A stretch of DNA of 64,000 nucleotides from Astragalus membranaceus (Eukaryota; Streptophyta; Magnoliopsida; Fabales; Fabaceae): NCBI GenBank assembly GCA_039519185.1, contig CM076848.1, forward strand, positions 128,844,371 to 128,908,370. Reading direction: 5' to 3'. This document shows, piece by piece, positions 45,991 to 57,437 of this stretch. Within the stretch, counting starts at the first letter, position 1. Each line of letters opens with the position of its first letter. Under the pieces are notes generated by a model. The model was not told the DNA's origin. It ran no database searches and saw nothing but the letters and a program-made list of their open reading frames with translations. The position numbers and the translations under genes are program-made.

Positions 45991-46740
45991 GAAGTATTAT
46001 GCCTGAAAGAAATAGAGAAAAAAAGAGAAAGACAAGCCAAGTAAGAATTAGCTCGCTAGGTTGAAAACCCACAAAGGGCGGCCTAGGCAAAATCAGAGCG
46101 ACCCGGTGGATTGAAAACCCGCAAAGGGCGATCCAGGCAAAAATTAGGGTCTGAAAACTTAGGCATGAAAAGTAAAGAAAGGCATACAACTCTCCTACAA
46201 GCTTGGATGAGGGAGTGATCAAGGTCAAGGACATAGATGTTTGGCACTGTTCCACAGAGACGGACAGTCAGAATTCAGTTTCTCTCCTTTTTCGTGTCTT
46301 TTTACAGTTTAAACTTTCAAGTGTAATAAATAATCGGCGTAACTTCTTGTGCGACCGGTTTCCACATTAATAAAGTTCAAATTTCTCGTATCTGTTCACT
46401 CTTTTATTTTCTGCTTTTTCTGCTCAAAATAAACGTTTTATGATGATGATGGTCCTGAACTGTAAAACATGTGCATATATCATAGAGCATTGCAAATCAT
46501 TACGAGATTCTTAAGAGTCCTGAGAGAAAGCACATCCTCAAAATCAGTCAATCATGCATGAGAAAGCAATTACATCCACGATTGCTTCAAACCAGCAAAG
46601 TCAAGACCAACATGCACCCGGCCCATGAGCTCCGCAAGTCCAACAGGTTCCTCAGTCTCGTGTCATGAGTGTCGCGGGTTGGCTGAACCAGCAAAAAAAA
46701 AAAAAAAAAAAAAAAGGCAATAAACAAAACACAGTCATGC
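45991..46740 (+). other. 3' non-coding region of the Ogre-like element
   Basis: Two ~60 bp copies of GGTTGAAAACCCACAAAGGGCG (46057 and 46111), followed by a 20+ base A-run near 46689-46714. No gene. Confidence 0.6.
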
Positions 46741-47040
46741 ATTACATTCATCATTACACCAAAATCATAGCATAACATGCACTCATTGCATGCACATGCA
46801 TAACATGCCTTTGCATAACATGCACTCATTGCATGCACATGCATAACATGCCTTTGCATAACATGCACTCATAACATGCACTCATTGCATGCACATGCAT
46901 AACATGCCTTAGCATAACATGCACTCATAACATGCACTCATAACATGCACTCATTGCATGCACATGCATAACATGCACTCATAACATGCACTCATTGCGT
47001 GCACATGCATAACATGCACTCATAACCTGCACTCATACTC
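46741..47040. repeat. Tandem CATAACATGCACTCATTGCATG repeats
   Basis: Imperfect 14-40 bp units of CATAACATGCACTCAT and TGCATGCACATGCATAACATG. Alternating purine/pyrimidine with many TGCATG palindromes. Confidence 0.9.
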
Positions 47041-47129
47041 CATGCACCATTCCTTGCATCAACCAATGTATGCAGGTACCTCAATCCAATACATCAGCAT
47101 CGGTCATTTCAAATCAACCAATCAGCAGA

Positions 47130-47865
47130 ATCCCTGAGCCCTCTGTGCTCATCCTGAGCCCTCTGTGCTCCCCCCTGGGCCCTCTGTGCTCATCCTGAGC
47201 CCTCTGTGCTCGTCCTGAGCCCTCTGTGCTCGTCCAGAGCCTTCTGTGCTCCCCCTGAGCCCTCTGTTCTCATCCTGAGCCCTCTGTGCTCGTCCTGAGC
47301 TCTCTGTGCTCGTCCAGAGCCCTCTGTGCTCTCTCCTGAGCCCTCTGTGCTCCCCCTGAGCCCTCTGTGCTCCCTCTTGAGCCCTCTGTGCTCCCCCCTG
47401 AGCCCTCTGTGCTCCCTCCTGAGCCCTCTGTGCTCCCCTCTGAGCCCTCTGTACTCCTCCTGAGCCCTCTGTGCTCCCCCTGAGCCCTCTGTGCTCCTCC
47501 TGAGCCCTCTGTGCTCCCCCTGAGCCCTCTGTGCTCCTCCTGAGCCCTCTGTGCTCCTCCTGAGCCCTCTGTGCTCATCCTGAGCCCTCTGTGCTCCCCC
47601 TGAGCCCTCTGTGCTCCTCTTGAGCCCTCTGTGCTCCCCCTGAGCCCTCTGTGCTCCTCCTGAGCCCTCTGTGCTCATCCTGAGCCCTCTGTGCTCCCCC
47701 TGAGCCCTCTGTGCTCATCCTGAGCCCTCTGTGCTCCTCCAGAGCCCTCTGTGCTCCCCCTGAGCCCTCTGCGCTCATCCTGAGCCCTCTGTGCTCCCTC
47801 CTGAGCCCTCCGTGCTCCCTCCTGAGCCCTCCGCGCTCATCCTGAGCCCTCAGTGCTCCTTCCTT
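47130..47865. repeat. 20-21 bp minisatellite (~36 units)
   Basis: Units of TGAGCCCTCTGTGCTC followed by a variable 4-6 base tail (ATCC, CTCC, CCCC, GTCC). Minus-strand STEGSG/AQRAQ frames are repeat artefacts. Confidence 0.95.
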
Positions 47866-48239
47866 ACTGTTTTCTTTACCGCCTTATTTCCTGCTTCTGC
47901 ACGCCAAGTGCCCATTTACTGTGCTGTCTGCACGCCAAGTGCCCATTTTACTTTTCTGTCTACTTTAGTTGAACAATTCAATCAATCAACCAACAGGATT
48001 CGTGAATCCCTTCAGGACCCAAGTGTCCCTTCAAAAGCAGACTTCACCTCGTATTCGAGCTGCGGGTAAGTCCTTCAGACCCCAAGTGGTCCTTCAGACT
48101 AGTTGTGTCAAGCCTAAGACACAGCGGACGTCCTTCATAGTCAACATATCAGTTCCAGAGTTGATCTTGACCCATCATGGCCGCTCGAAAGGCCCCCTCA
48201 GACCGTTTTACTAGTACCATAGCTAGTAGCGCTCCTTCA

Positions 48240-48445
48240 GACCACGATGGTCCTTCAATTAAGGCCTAGGCAGCCTTCCAGACCCTGAGTGGTCCTTCAG
48301 AGCCTTAGTTCTCCTTCAGACCCCAAGTGGTCCTTCAGAGCCTTAGTGCTCCTTCAGACCCTGAGTGGTCCTTCAGAGCCTTAGTGCTCCTTCAGACCCC
48401 GAGTGGTCCTTCAGAGCCTTAGTGCTCCTTCAGATCCCGAGTGAT
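48240..48445. repeat. ~42 bp minisatellite (about five units)
   Basis: Units of AGTGGTCCTTCAGAGCCTTAGTGCTCCTTCAGACCCYG (shown by its key words GTGGTCC, GCCTTAG, TGCTCC, CAGACCC) near the 3' end of the internal region. Confidence 0.9.
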
Positions 48446-48660
48446 CCGTCATTTTTCTCTCTCGGTTAATGCGCCAAGTGTTAACCATTCCCCGTTTGTT
48501 CTCAAGCCCATCAATAAAAACAAAAAAAAATGAGAAAAGAAAAAGGGAAAATTCGGGTTTTCCCCAAGAGGACAAAATCGGTATAATTTCTGAATTCTTT
48601 ATCTTCATTTTGCCTTGGAATATGTTTCGGCCAATTCATATTCCTCGTTAAAATTCAGAT

Positions 48661-48673
48661 AAAGAGGGGCAGC
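48661..48673 (+). other. Polypurine tract of the Ogre-like element
   Basis: AAAGAGGGGCAGC directly precedes LTR2, the normal plus-strand primer position. Confidence 0.85.
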
Positions 48674-50922
48674 TGTCATACCCCAATTTTGTCCGGCTTA
48701 GGTCCAAACCCTAATTTTCCACACAAAAACAAGTTTTGGAAGTCATTTTTAGGTTTAGAATGCACGTTTTGGGAAGTTAGGGTCAAAAAGGGCATTTTTG
48801 GTCATTTCTCACAAAAGGGTCTATGAAAATGATTTTTGCAATAAGCCTCATGCATCAAATTAGGGTTTTTGAAAATGTGTTATGTATGCATGGCAAGTTT
48901 TGGAAAAATATGTTATGCATGCATGGCAAGCTTTGGAAAATATTTCATGCATGCATGGCAAAGACCTAAAAACATTTTTGTGGAAAGCAAAAAGACAATT
49001 TCTATTTTGTTCCAAATGACCAAAAATCGATTTATACAATTTATATAGGCTATGAAATCGATTTTAGGCTCACCTATAGGCCAAGAATCGATTTCCTTAT
49101 CCTATGTTGGAAACAAAGAATCGATTCACACCTATACCTAAGCCAAAGCCATGAATCGATTCTTACTTTTTTACAAAGGCATTAAAATCGATTTTTAAGC
49201 TCTCCTAAAAGCCATGAATCGATTCTTACTATCTTGCAAAGGCATTGAAATCGATTTTTAAGCTCTCCTAAAGGCCAAGAATCGATTCCCACATACTTTA
49301 ACTAAACATGAAATCGATTCCCACCTATTTAGGATGTCTCAAGAATCGATTTCCTTCTTGTTTAAAACACAATGAAATCGATTCCTATCATTTCAGGAAG
49401 TCCAAGAATCGATTCCCACTAATTTCTAAAGCCCAAGGAATCGATTCCTATGTTTTCTAAAAGCAAAGAATCGATTATACTATATTTTGCCTTCATCAAA
49501 CAATCGATTCATCCTTGCAATAAATGTTTTTTAAAATTCCTACGCTTTCCTGAGCCTATAAATAGGCAGCCTCAAGTCACATTTGGGAGGAGACTTCACG
49601 AGGTCAGAAATACACGGACACTTCACACGAGATCAGAGAGAAGAATTGCTACACACATTTTTTCACAAGATCTGAGAAGAATTGCTCCAGAAACATTTTC
49701 ACAAGATCTGGGAAGACAGCTCTCGCAAATCTCATTTTCCAGTTCTCCGCTTCATTTTTGTTCTTCAGATATGTAATATCTGTCTTCATCAGAGGTATTT
49801 CGGTCTTTTCATTTGTTAATATTTAGTTATTGTGATCCATGCCAAAATTGCCCTATGTGATTTAATCTAGCTATAGTGTCATTGTTGATGATGAACCACA
49901 TGATTCCCACTTATGCCTAGTGCATCATTGTCTAAGTGGTGAAGATGGTCTCAGATGATTCAACCCTCCCCTTTCAAACTCTTTCAAAAAAAAAACATTT
50001 TTATTTAGAACTACGTCGCTTTGATTCCCGTTTGGGATACGTAGGAGCGAGCCACGTTCTCGTCAAGCGCAACAAATAAAAATTCTCTTCATCCCCCTAA
50101 ACCAATCATTTTCATAAAACAAACAAAAACCACTTTCAAACCCATTGTTGCTAGTAGCTCATCAGAGCCTCTGTTCGTTTAGCTATTAGTGACAATGTCC
50201 TTTTCTCCTAAAAATAATAAACGGTGATCCATCATAACCTTTGTTAGTTTGATCATCGTACAAATCAATCTCTTTCGAAAATCACTTTCCAAAAGGATAA
50301 TAAAAAACGAGTTGTTATCAATAGTCCATCAGAACCTTCGTTCGTTTGACTAGCGGTACAACTCTCTCTTTTGAGTATTTAGTAAGTGATTCATCATAGC
50401 CTCTGCTAGTTTAATCATTCACCAATGCTCGTCCTATTTAAAAAACTCACTAAAAAAAGATAAAAAACAAAAACTTTTCAAAAAGAACCAAGAACTACGT
50501 AGCTTTGAATTCTCCATCGCACCGGGAGATACGTAGGAGCGGGCCATGTCCCGTCAAGCACTTTTTTCTAAAAATCCTTTTTTCCCCTTTCTCACCTAAA
50601 ATAAAATTTCCATTAAGGATTTCCCATTCATCTCCAAATAAGAAATAAATAGGCAAATCTAGGTATTTTTCAAATCAAACATCGAAACCACACATTTAAT
50701 TAGAGGTTCCCTTTCGGTAGAAAGGACGTGTGCGGTGCTAACACCTTCCTCGCGCGTAATCGACCCCCGAACCTATGTCTCTAGTTTTCAAAGACCATCC
50801 GCCTTGTCCAAAAGACCTTTTTTCAATGTTTTGGTCTTAAAATTAAAATATTGGTGGCGGCTCCAAAATTTTCCACGTTGTACATCGAGAAACCCAAAGC
50901 CGGGGATTTTTCGGGGTGCAAC
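48674..50922 (+). repeat. Ogre-like LTR2
   Basis: Nearly identical to LTR1, differing by a few substitutions and small indels (for example an extra CA near 49613). It ends GGGTGCAAC, missing the final A seen in LTR1. It contains its own AATCGATT array (49023-49510), TATA box (49557-49564) and both TACGTAG blocks (about 49999-50053 and 50490-50541). Confidence 0.9.
49023..49510. promoter_or_regulatory. AATCGATT array (LTR2)
   Basis: Same sixteen palindromes at the same spacing as LTR1, followed by the same TATA box at 49557. Confidence 0.85.
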
Positions 50923-52441
50923 GCTGTTGCACCCCGAAAAAATCCCCGTTTGGGTTTCTCAATGTACAACGTGGAAAAATTTGGAGCCGCCACCAATATT
51001 TTAATTTTAAGACCAAAACATTGAAAAAAGGTCTTTTGGACAAGGCGGATGGTCTTTGAAAACTAGAGATATAGGTTCGGGGGTCGATTACGCGCGAGGA
51101 AGGTGTTAGCACCGCGCACGTCCTTTCTACCGAAAGGGAACCTCTAATTAAATGTGTGGTTTTAACGTTTGATTTGAAAAATACCTAGATTTGCCTATTT
51201 ATTTCTTGTTTGAAGACGAATGAGAAAACTTACTGGAAATTTTATTTTTGGTGAGAAAGGGGGAAAAAGGGGTTTTTTAGAAAAAGTGCTTGACGGGACA
51301 TGGCCCGCTCCTACGTATCTCCCGGTGCGATGGAGAATTCAAAGCTACGTAGTTCTTGGTTCTTTTTGAAAAGTTTTTGTTTTTTATCTTTTTTAGTGAG
51401 TTTTTGAAATAGGACGAGTATTAGTGAATGATTAAACTAGCAGAGGCTATGATGAATCACTACTAAATACTCAAAAAAGAGAGAGTTGTACCGCTAGTCA
51501 AACGAACAAAGGTTCTGATGGACTATTGATAACAACTCGTTTTTTATTATCTTTTTTGAAAGTGATTTTCGAAAGAGATTGATTTGTACGATGATCAAAC
51601 TAACAAAGGTTATGATGGATCATCGTTTATTATTTTTAGAAGAAAAAGACATTGTCACCAATAGCTAAACGAACAGAGGCTCTGATGAGCTATTAGCAAC
51701 AATGGGTTGGAAAATGATTCTTTTTGTTTGTTTTTATGAAAATAATTTGTTTATGGGGATGAAAAGAATTTTTATTTGTTGCGCTTGACGAGAACGTGGC
51801 TCGCTCCTACGTATCCCAAACGGGAATCAAAGCGACGTAGTTCTAATGAAAGATATTTTTTGAAAGAGTTTGAAAGGGGAAGGTTGAACACATAAGCTAA
51901 ATTGAGTCCCTTCTAGCAATCTTCACCACTTAGATCGAGGTGCACTAGGCACTAGTGGGAATCATATTGCTAGATCATCAATCACTAACAACAATATTTT
52001 ATTTCAACTAAAAAACAAAATCATGCACATAACCCCAAAATCAAAGCATAACAACAAAGATTCATAGGATTAAAATAGGTACAAGAAAAAAATGGTGCTC
52101 AAAGTAAGGATCTACATCTTTGCAAATGAAATTTCACAAATATGAAAAATGATGAGAATATGCAAGAATAAGGTCTAGATGCACTTACTTGAGGGAAGAA
52201 AATGCAAATATGGAGGAGATAGAAATGGATCAGCTCTTGACGGAGGATCCTCTCTTGACGGACCAGCGGTGCGAGAAAAATATAAGAGTTTTCTGAAGTG
52301 ATAGATCGTGAGAATGTCTCTGATCTTGTGAAAATCCCTCTGATCTTGTGAAAATCGTCAGATCTCGGGAAAAATGTGTGTAGCAATTCTTCTCTCTGGT
52401 CTTGTGTCAAGTGTCTCTGTGAAATGTGAAACACACTTGCC

Positions 52442-52449
52442 TATTTATA
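52442..52449 (-). promoter_or_regulatory. LTR3 TATA box
   Basis: TATAAATA on the minus strand inside GCCTATAAATAGGC, next to the LTR3 palindrome array. Confidence 0.75.
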
Positions 52450-52484
52450 GGCGTAGAAAGATTTGAAAAATAAATGCATGAAGT

Positions 52485-52945
52485 AATCGATTATGTTGAA
52501 TGTGTGAAACATATGCATAATCGATTATTTAGATAAATATGGAAACAAGGAATGACTTGATAATCGATTATCATATGAAGTTATAGGAGTGCATAATCGA
52601 TTATTGTTGTCAATCGGGACAACAACAGGACAATAATCGATTATGTGATATGGTTATATTAAGGAAATAATCGATTATTGATCTTAAAAAGGAAGAGTAA
52701 GGCAAGCACATAATCGATTATGTGATATAGTGAGAATGAAAGAGTAATCGATTATGTTTATGAAAAAGGAAACTTTCATTTACTTCTTAATCGATTATTT
52801 GCTTAGGATAATCGATTATGCTTTATAGAAAAGGAAAGAAAGGCAAGCTCTTAATCAATTATTTGTTTTAGTAAAGATAGGAGAGTAATCGATTATGTGC
52901 TCTGAAAACATTCAGGCACATAATCTATTATCATAATCCATTATC
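52485..52945. promoter_or_regulatory. TAATCGATTA array (LTR3)
   Basis: AATCGATT cores at 52485, 52519, 52562, 52595, 52635, 52669, 52712, 52746, 52789, 52810 and 52887, with degenerate ones at 52853, 52922 and 52934. Spacing tends to alternate between about 34 and 43 bp. Confidence 0.8.
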
Positions 52946-53271
52946 TTTGTAAAAAAATAGGATTTTAATTTCAAGCCCTCAACCAAAATATTTTTAGAAA
53001 TATTTTTCAAAACTATTTTGATGCACCATGCATGTTTTGAAACACTCATCTCTCAGCTACTAAAAGTCATAGACCTTCAGTGATAAATGACCAAAACGCC
53101 CTTTTTGACCCTAAAAACCCTAATTTCCCAAAAAGTGCATTCTAACCCTAAAAATGATTTCAAAACTCTGGGATGGTTTCTAGGGTCCAAAATGCAATAC
53201 ATTTTATTATTATTATTTTTGTGTGGAAAATTAGGGTTTGGACTTAAGCCGGACAAAATTGGGGTATGACA

Positions 53272-53276
53272 ACCAC
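53272..53276. repeat. Right target-site duplication ACCAC
   Basis: Copy of 39718-39722, directly after the inverted LTR3 end. Confidence 0.7.
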
Positions 53277-54099
53277 CTACCGAACCTGACCGGTAGCCCA
53301 TCACCGGACTAACAAATATGAAAAACACACCCCTTCTTAAATTTTTACCACATCTAGTTGACATTAGCTAAACGAGTTCGGTTGTTGGTAACCGAATCCT
53401 CTAAATACTGAACCCGGAGATGTAGAAACGTACGCGTTTGGTGCGACGTAACCGAACCATTTAAAAACACATCGTTTATTAGAATCCATGAGCGTTCCAC
53501 ATGAGGGTATTCTTGGAATACTTATAGTTAAGAGGTGTGTGGTGAGTAGGAGGGGGGTTAGGAAAAACATGAGCTTGGTCAATGCAGTCAGGTTTGGGTA
53601 TGGTTGCAGCAACGTAGGGCCCAAATTTGATTGTGAAGTTTGTGATCAAAAGCCCATTTGTATCAATATATCAATATATAGTTAAAACTAACGAAGTAAA
53701 ATCAAGGAGTTTCACCACCGCTTATAAAAAAAAAGGAGTTTCACGATCCCCAAACGGAATCGTCTCCATCCTTCCTCGTAGCATCAACAGCCACCGCATT
53801 GCTTCTCATCTGAACTTTGCCTTCATTCCGCTGTATTCACATATCATTGATCCGCCCGCTATCCATCGTCTACACAGGTTAGTTGGTAGGGTTGGTTTTT
53901 TTTTTTATACTCTATTTCCAACACATTTCTTGTATTCAATTTTACGGTTGGTGTTGCATATGTGAAATTTATGATATTTGATTATTGATATACGGCCATA
54001 TTAGGATAGGGTTAGATAGTAATCATCCCCTTTGCCTTTCAATCCATATCCAATCCATGGGATTTAGGAAGAACGACGTCTAGGTAATCTTTTTTAATA
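53277..54099. other. Intergenic between the Ogre composite and the Helitron
   Basis: No recognisable gene. The phrases GGTAACCGAA and GTAACCGAACC occur several times (53394-53458). The short frames are not conserved to my eye. Confidence 0.45.
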
Positions 54100-55340
54100 C
54101 TAGTTTTTTACCCGTGCATACGCACGGGTGATACTGTATGGTCGGTGTATTACCATGAAGTCATAATAGTAATTTGGAAGATATTGATAAGTTGTGAACA
54201 ATGTCCAAAGTGTATGATTTGAAATTCAAAGTGGAATATGCATCCCCGTTGACAATCAGAATTACATTGATCCATAATATTGTATTTGGACATTAGAGGT
54301 AAAATATGCATCCCCGTTGCCCCTCCCGTTTGCATCCTCGTTGGTCCTCCTGTTGGCACTCTCATTGCCTCTCATGTTGGCACTCATGTTGGCAGTCCCG
54401 TTGGCACTCTCGCTCTCGTTGCCACTCCCGTTGGCGTTCTCGTTGGCACTCCCGTTGGCATTTGACTCCTTTTTAGTAATTATAAAATAGTTATTTTGTA
54501 ATTTTTTGTAGTGATTAAATTGATTGATTTTATTTTTTATGAAAAAATTAATTGATTTTACTCATTTTAATTGATTTTAGTAATTTTAGTAGTTTGAGTA
54601 AATTATAAAAATGAATATTTTTTTTAAATAGTTGTGTGGGAAAAAGTTTAAAAAAAGTAGGTTTGAGTAGTTTGAGTAAATTATAAAAATGAATAATTTT
54701 TTTTAAATAATTGATTATACTCCAATTATTTAGTTGGGAAAAGCATAAGATTGATATTTTGGTAGTAAGTAAATGGTAAGTTTGAAAAAGTGTGTGAGAG
54801 TAAAAAAGTTTGAAAAAGTGAAAAAATAAAATTACTTAAATATACTCAAATTGCTTAGTTGGAAAAATGATAAGATTGATATTTTGGTAATGGGTAATGT
54901 ATGGACTCAGACAAAATTTAATTAGTCAGAACTTTATCCCGTGAAAATCAAGACAATTTTAAAGTTAACAGATTTAATTAGCCTAAAACAAATATTAAAA
55001 TTTTGTCAAAATTTGAAAATTTTAAAATAGTAAAGAGGAAAAATGAAGGTGACATGTAGATTAAATTAAAGTAGGTATATTGTGAAAAATAGAGAAATGG
55101 GAGAATTAGAGGAAGAAAGAGGAGAAGAGAGTGAAAAAGTGTGTGAGAGAGAGTGAAAAAATATGAAAAATAGAGAAATGAGAGAATTGGAAAAAGAAAT
55201 AGGAGAAGAGAGTAAAAAGTGAGGGAGAGTGAAAAAGTGTGTGAAAGAGTGAAAAAGTGAAAATGTTTGAAATAGTGAAAAAGTGAAAAGGATAAAATTG
55301 TAATTTTGGTAGTGGGTAAATGGTATAGATAGATAGTAGA
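54100..55340 (-). mobile_element. Non-autonomous Helitron (1241 bp)
   Basis: On the minus strand it starts TCTACTATCTATCTATACC and ends with the hairpin ACCCGTGCGTATGCACGGGT, six A, then CTAG. It lies exactly between a host A and T, as Helitrons do, without target duplication. It encodes no RepHel. Inside is a short (12-18 bp) minisatellite of CCCGTTGGCACTC type (54310-54465). Confidence 0.88.
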
Positions 55341-55358
55341 TTTGATTATTGATATTTG

Positions 55359-55359
<1 letters not shown>

Positions 55360-55436
<77 letters not shown>

Positions 55437-55437
55437 G
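55360..55437. repeat. (TTA)n microsatellite
   Basis: About 26 uninterrupted units ending less than 80 bp before the F-box gene start codon. Confidence 0.97.
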
Positions 55438-55515
55438 TTTCTCTATTTCTCACCTGTGACAGAATGTCTCACTTCTCTTACTTTCCATTCCAGCGATAAA
55501 ATCACATTTCTTCAA

Positions 55516-56605
55516 ATGGATAGAGTGAGAGAGATGGAGGATAAACCAGAAGCCGTCGTGAATGCAGTGGTTAGCAACAATATCTTTGATCCTCATGCCT
55601 TTTCCATTCTCTCAAAATTGCCTCTAAAATCTTTGAAGCGATTTGAATGCGAATGCAAATCATGGAGTCACATGTTTGAAAACCCTCGTTTCAAAAGCAT
55701 GTATTTCAACAATTCCACACATACATCTCTCCTCCAAAAGCATCCATTTCCAATGCATTCCTCTTATTTTCGTGTTATCAGTTCTAGTGTTAACGGCATT
55801 CTTTGTCTCCACTATGGCTCCAACAGAGTTGTATTGTGGAATCCATCTACCGGGGAATTCAAGATCGTCTAGTCCTGTTGAGTTTGAATCACCTTATCGA
55901 CAAATTTACCTAGATTATAAGGGATTTGGTTATGACCATTTTAGAGATGACTATAAGGTGATTCGACATGTCGAATTCTCCAGGGCACATGATGGGCCGT
56001 ACAATCCGAAAAATGTATCTTTTGAGCCCTTGTGGGAAATATATAGTGTAAGAAGTCACTCTTGGAAGAAACTTGATTGCCAGATTCCTACTATGTATGG
56101 TTGCTGTGGTAGTGGATTGTACAACGTCGGAGTGTGTCATTGGTGGGGTACATATGGAATTTCTCATGTATTGTGTTTGGGGTCATTTGACTTGAGCAAC
56201 GAGGTGTCCTTTACAACACCCATGCCCTCATACATGGGTGATGGTAGTTTTGATTATAATCCGACGCGAGTGCAATTAGCAGTGATAAATGGGTCTGTTG
56301 CTCTCATCTCTAATTGTCCAGAGAAAACTACGATTGAAGTATCAATTTTGGGTGAAGTTGGTGTTAAGGGATCATGGATTAAACTTTTTGACATTTGGCC
56401 TTTACCTTGCATTGTGAATCTTAAGGGAGTGGGGAAGAATGGCAATATATTCTTCAACAATAAGGATGGTGTACTAGCTTGGTTTGATTGGAGTACCCAT
56501 ATGATTGTAGACCTTGGTCTTAAAGTGTCATCAGTGTCATCTTGCCAGATAGTAACTTATAGGGAAAACTTTGAAAGCCTTATCTCAATTGGATTTGAGA
56601 AATAA
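55516..56605 (+). pseudogene. F-box protein (F-box plus FBA domain) with one frameshift
   Basis: F-box proteins of this type choose substrates for SCF ubiquitin ligases. From the ATG at 55516: a short leader, then the F-box (NIFDPHAFSILSKLPLKSLK, CKSWSHMFENPRFKSMYF) and the start of the FBA_1 domain (SSVNGILCLHYG, VVLWNPSTGEFKIV). The frame stops at 55870 and the homologous reading continues one frame over: SSPVEFESPYR, GFGYDHFRDDYKVIRHVEF, EIYSVRSHSWKKLD, to the stop at 56603. A single indel near 55860-55870 explains both halves; otherwise the gene is whole (about 362 codons), a typical length for this legume family. It may be a young pseudogene or a sequencing error. Confidence 0.85.
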
Positions 56606-57377
56606 ATGATTAATTGTTTTCCTTGTTTTCATCCAATGTGTTATGTTATGATTGTGTTGTTACGATTTTACTTGTATACGTAGTTGCTTGTCATTATCAA
56701 GTTTATTAGACAATTTATGAAACTATTGGATTATCGGAATTTATTTATCAATTTTAGTTTGAGGGTGACTCTCTATTTCAAATGTAAGAATGATATTTTG
56801 CCTTTAGTGAATGAACTCCAATTTTTGTAGAAGTATCTTATATTTGAGAAACATGATAATCTGATGAGAAGAAATTCTTATTTGAACTTTGTCATCTATG
56901 TCAATATTTTTTATTTTGTGCTTAATTTTTTTTTCTATTTATATCTAAACTCATTTTTTAGGTCTGGATTTGGAAAGATTTTTTTTCTTCACTGAATTTG
57001 TCAGACCAGTGCACTAAACACTAATACTTGGAAATGTTCACTGGGTTTTACCACTGATTTTTGGTTTATCACATTCATTAACCATAAAAGGAAATGGTTG
57101 TTGACATTTTTAGGTACTCAATTGAATTTGGAAGTGAAGTTGTTAACATTCAACATTGGCGAAGATTTACTAATATCTCTTATTCAAGGGAAGCCTCTTC
57201 TTTTGCCTTTACTCTAGCATATTGAAGGAAAGCTTCTTAAGAAAAATACTATTGCTAATTTAGTAGGGGCATAATTATTTCAAGCCAAAAAAATGCAAGA
57301 GTTTGGTTTACACTTTGGATAAGAAGGCAATTTTGGTTTAATAAATGTCGGGATGAAGATTTGTTTGAACATATTGT
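56606..57377. other. 3' flank of the F-box gene, nothing recognised
   Basis: AT-rich. No conserved frame or element end seen. Confidence 0.5.
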
Positions 57378-57437
57378 GGATCCATTCATGAAGGATTCTT
57401 TCATTTTTTTTTTGACATGGATGAAGGATTCTTTCAT
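57378..57437 (-). mobile_element. Minute retroposon insertion (26 bp) with 17 bp duplication
   Basis: ATGAAGGATTCTTTCAT occurs at 57378-57394 and 57421-57437. The 26 bases between are a T-run plus GACATGG, on the minus strand CCATGTC followed by poly(A). This fits an extremely 5'-truncated SINE or LINE copy. Confidence 0.7.

Larger units (their letters stand above)
39723..53271. mobile_element. Composite Ogre-like (Ty3/Tat) element with an extra inverted LTR
   Basis: 13.5 kb made of LTR1 (39723-41970), a gutted internal region (41971-48673), LTR2 (48674-50922), 2 bp, and LTR3 on the opposite strand (50925-53271). The outer termini are therefore both U3 ends (TGTCATAC... and ...GTATGACA), with ACCAC on both sides. 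The PBS TGGCGACTCCGCGGGGG and the long leader before gag are typical of Ogre elements. Pol is mostly deleted, so the copy is non-autonomous. Confidence 0.85.
50925..53271 (-). repeat. Inverted Ogre-like LTR3 (2347 bp), diverged
   Basis: Reads TGTTGCACCCC to GGGGTATGACA on the plus strand, so it is an LTR in the opposite direction to LTR1 and LTR2. It joins LTR2 end to end (U5 to U5) with GC between. It is clearly a different subfamily: the palindrome array is TAATCGATTA rather than AATCGATT, and identity is high only in the U5 half. Confidence 0.9.

Noticed and set aside
47190..47778. Minus-strand STEGSG-repeat protein
   Set aside because: Pure consequence of a 20-21 bp minisatellite whose unit length keeps frames open; no start context or domain.
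47130..47865. CRISPR-like repeat/spacer pattern
   Set aside because: Variable tails are only 4-6 bases and this is eukaryotic nuclear DNA; a minisatellite.
57255..57437. Receptor-kinase-like fragment near 57300-57400
   Set aside because: A few residues look kinase-like (EHIVDPFMKD) but no second motif supports it.
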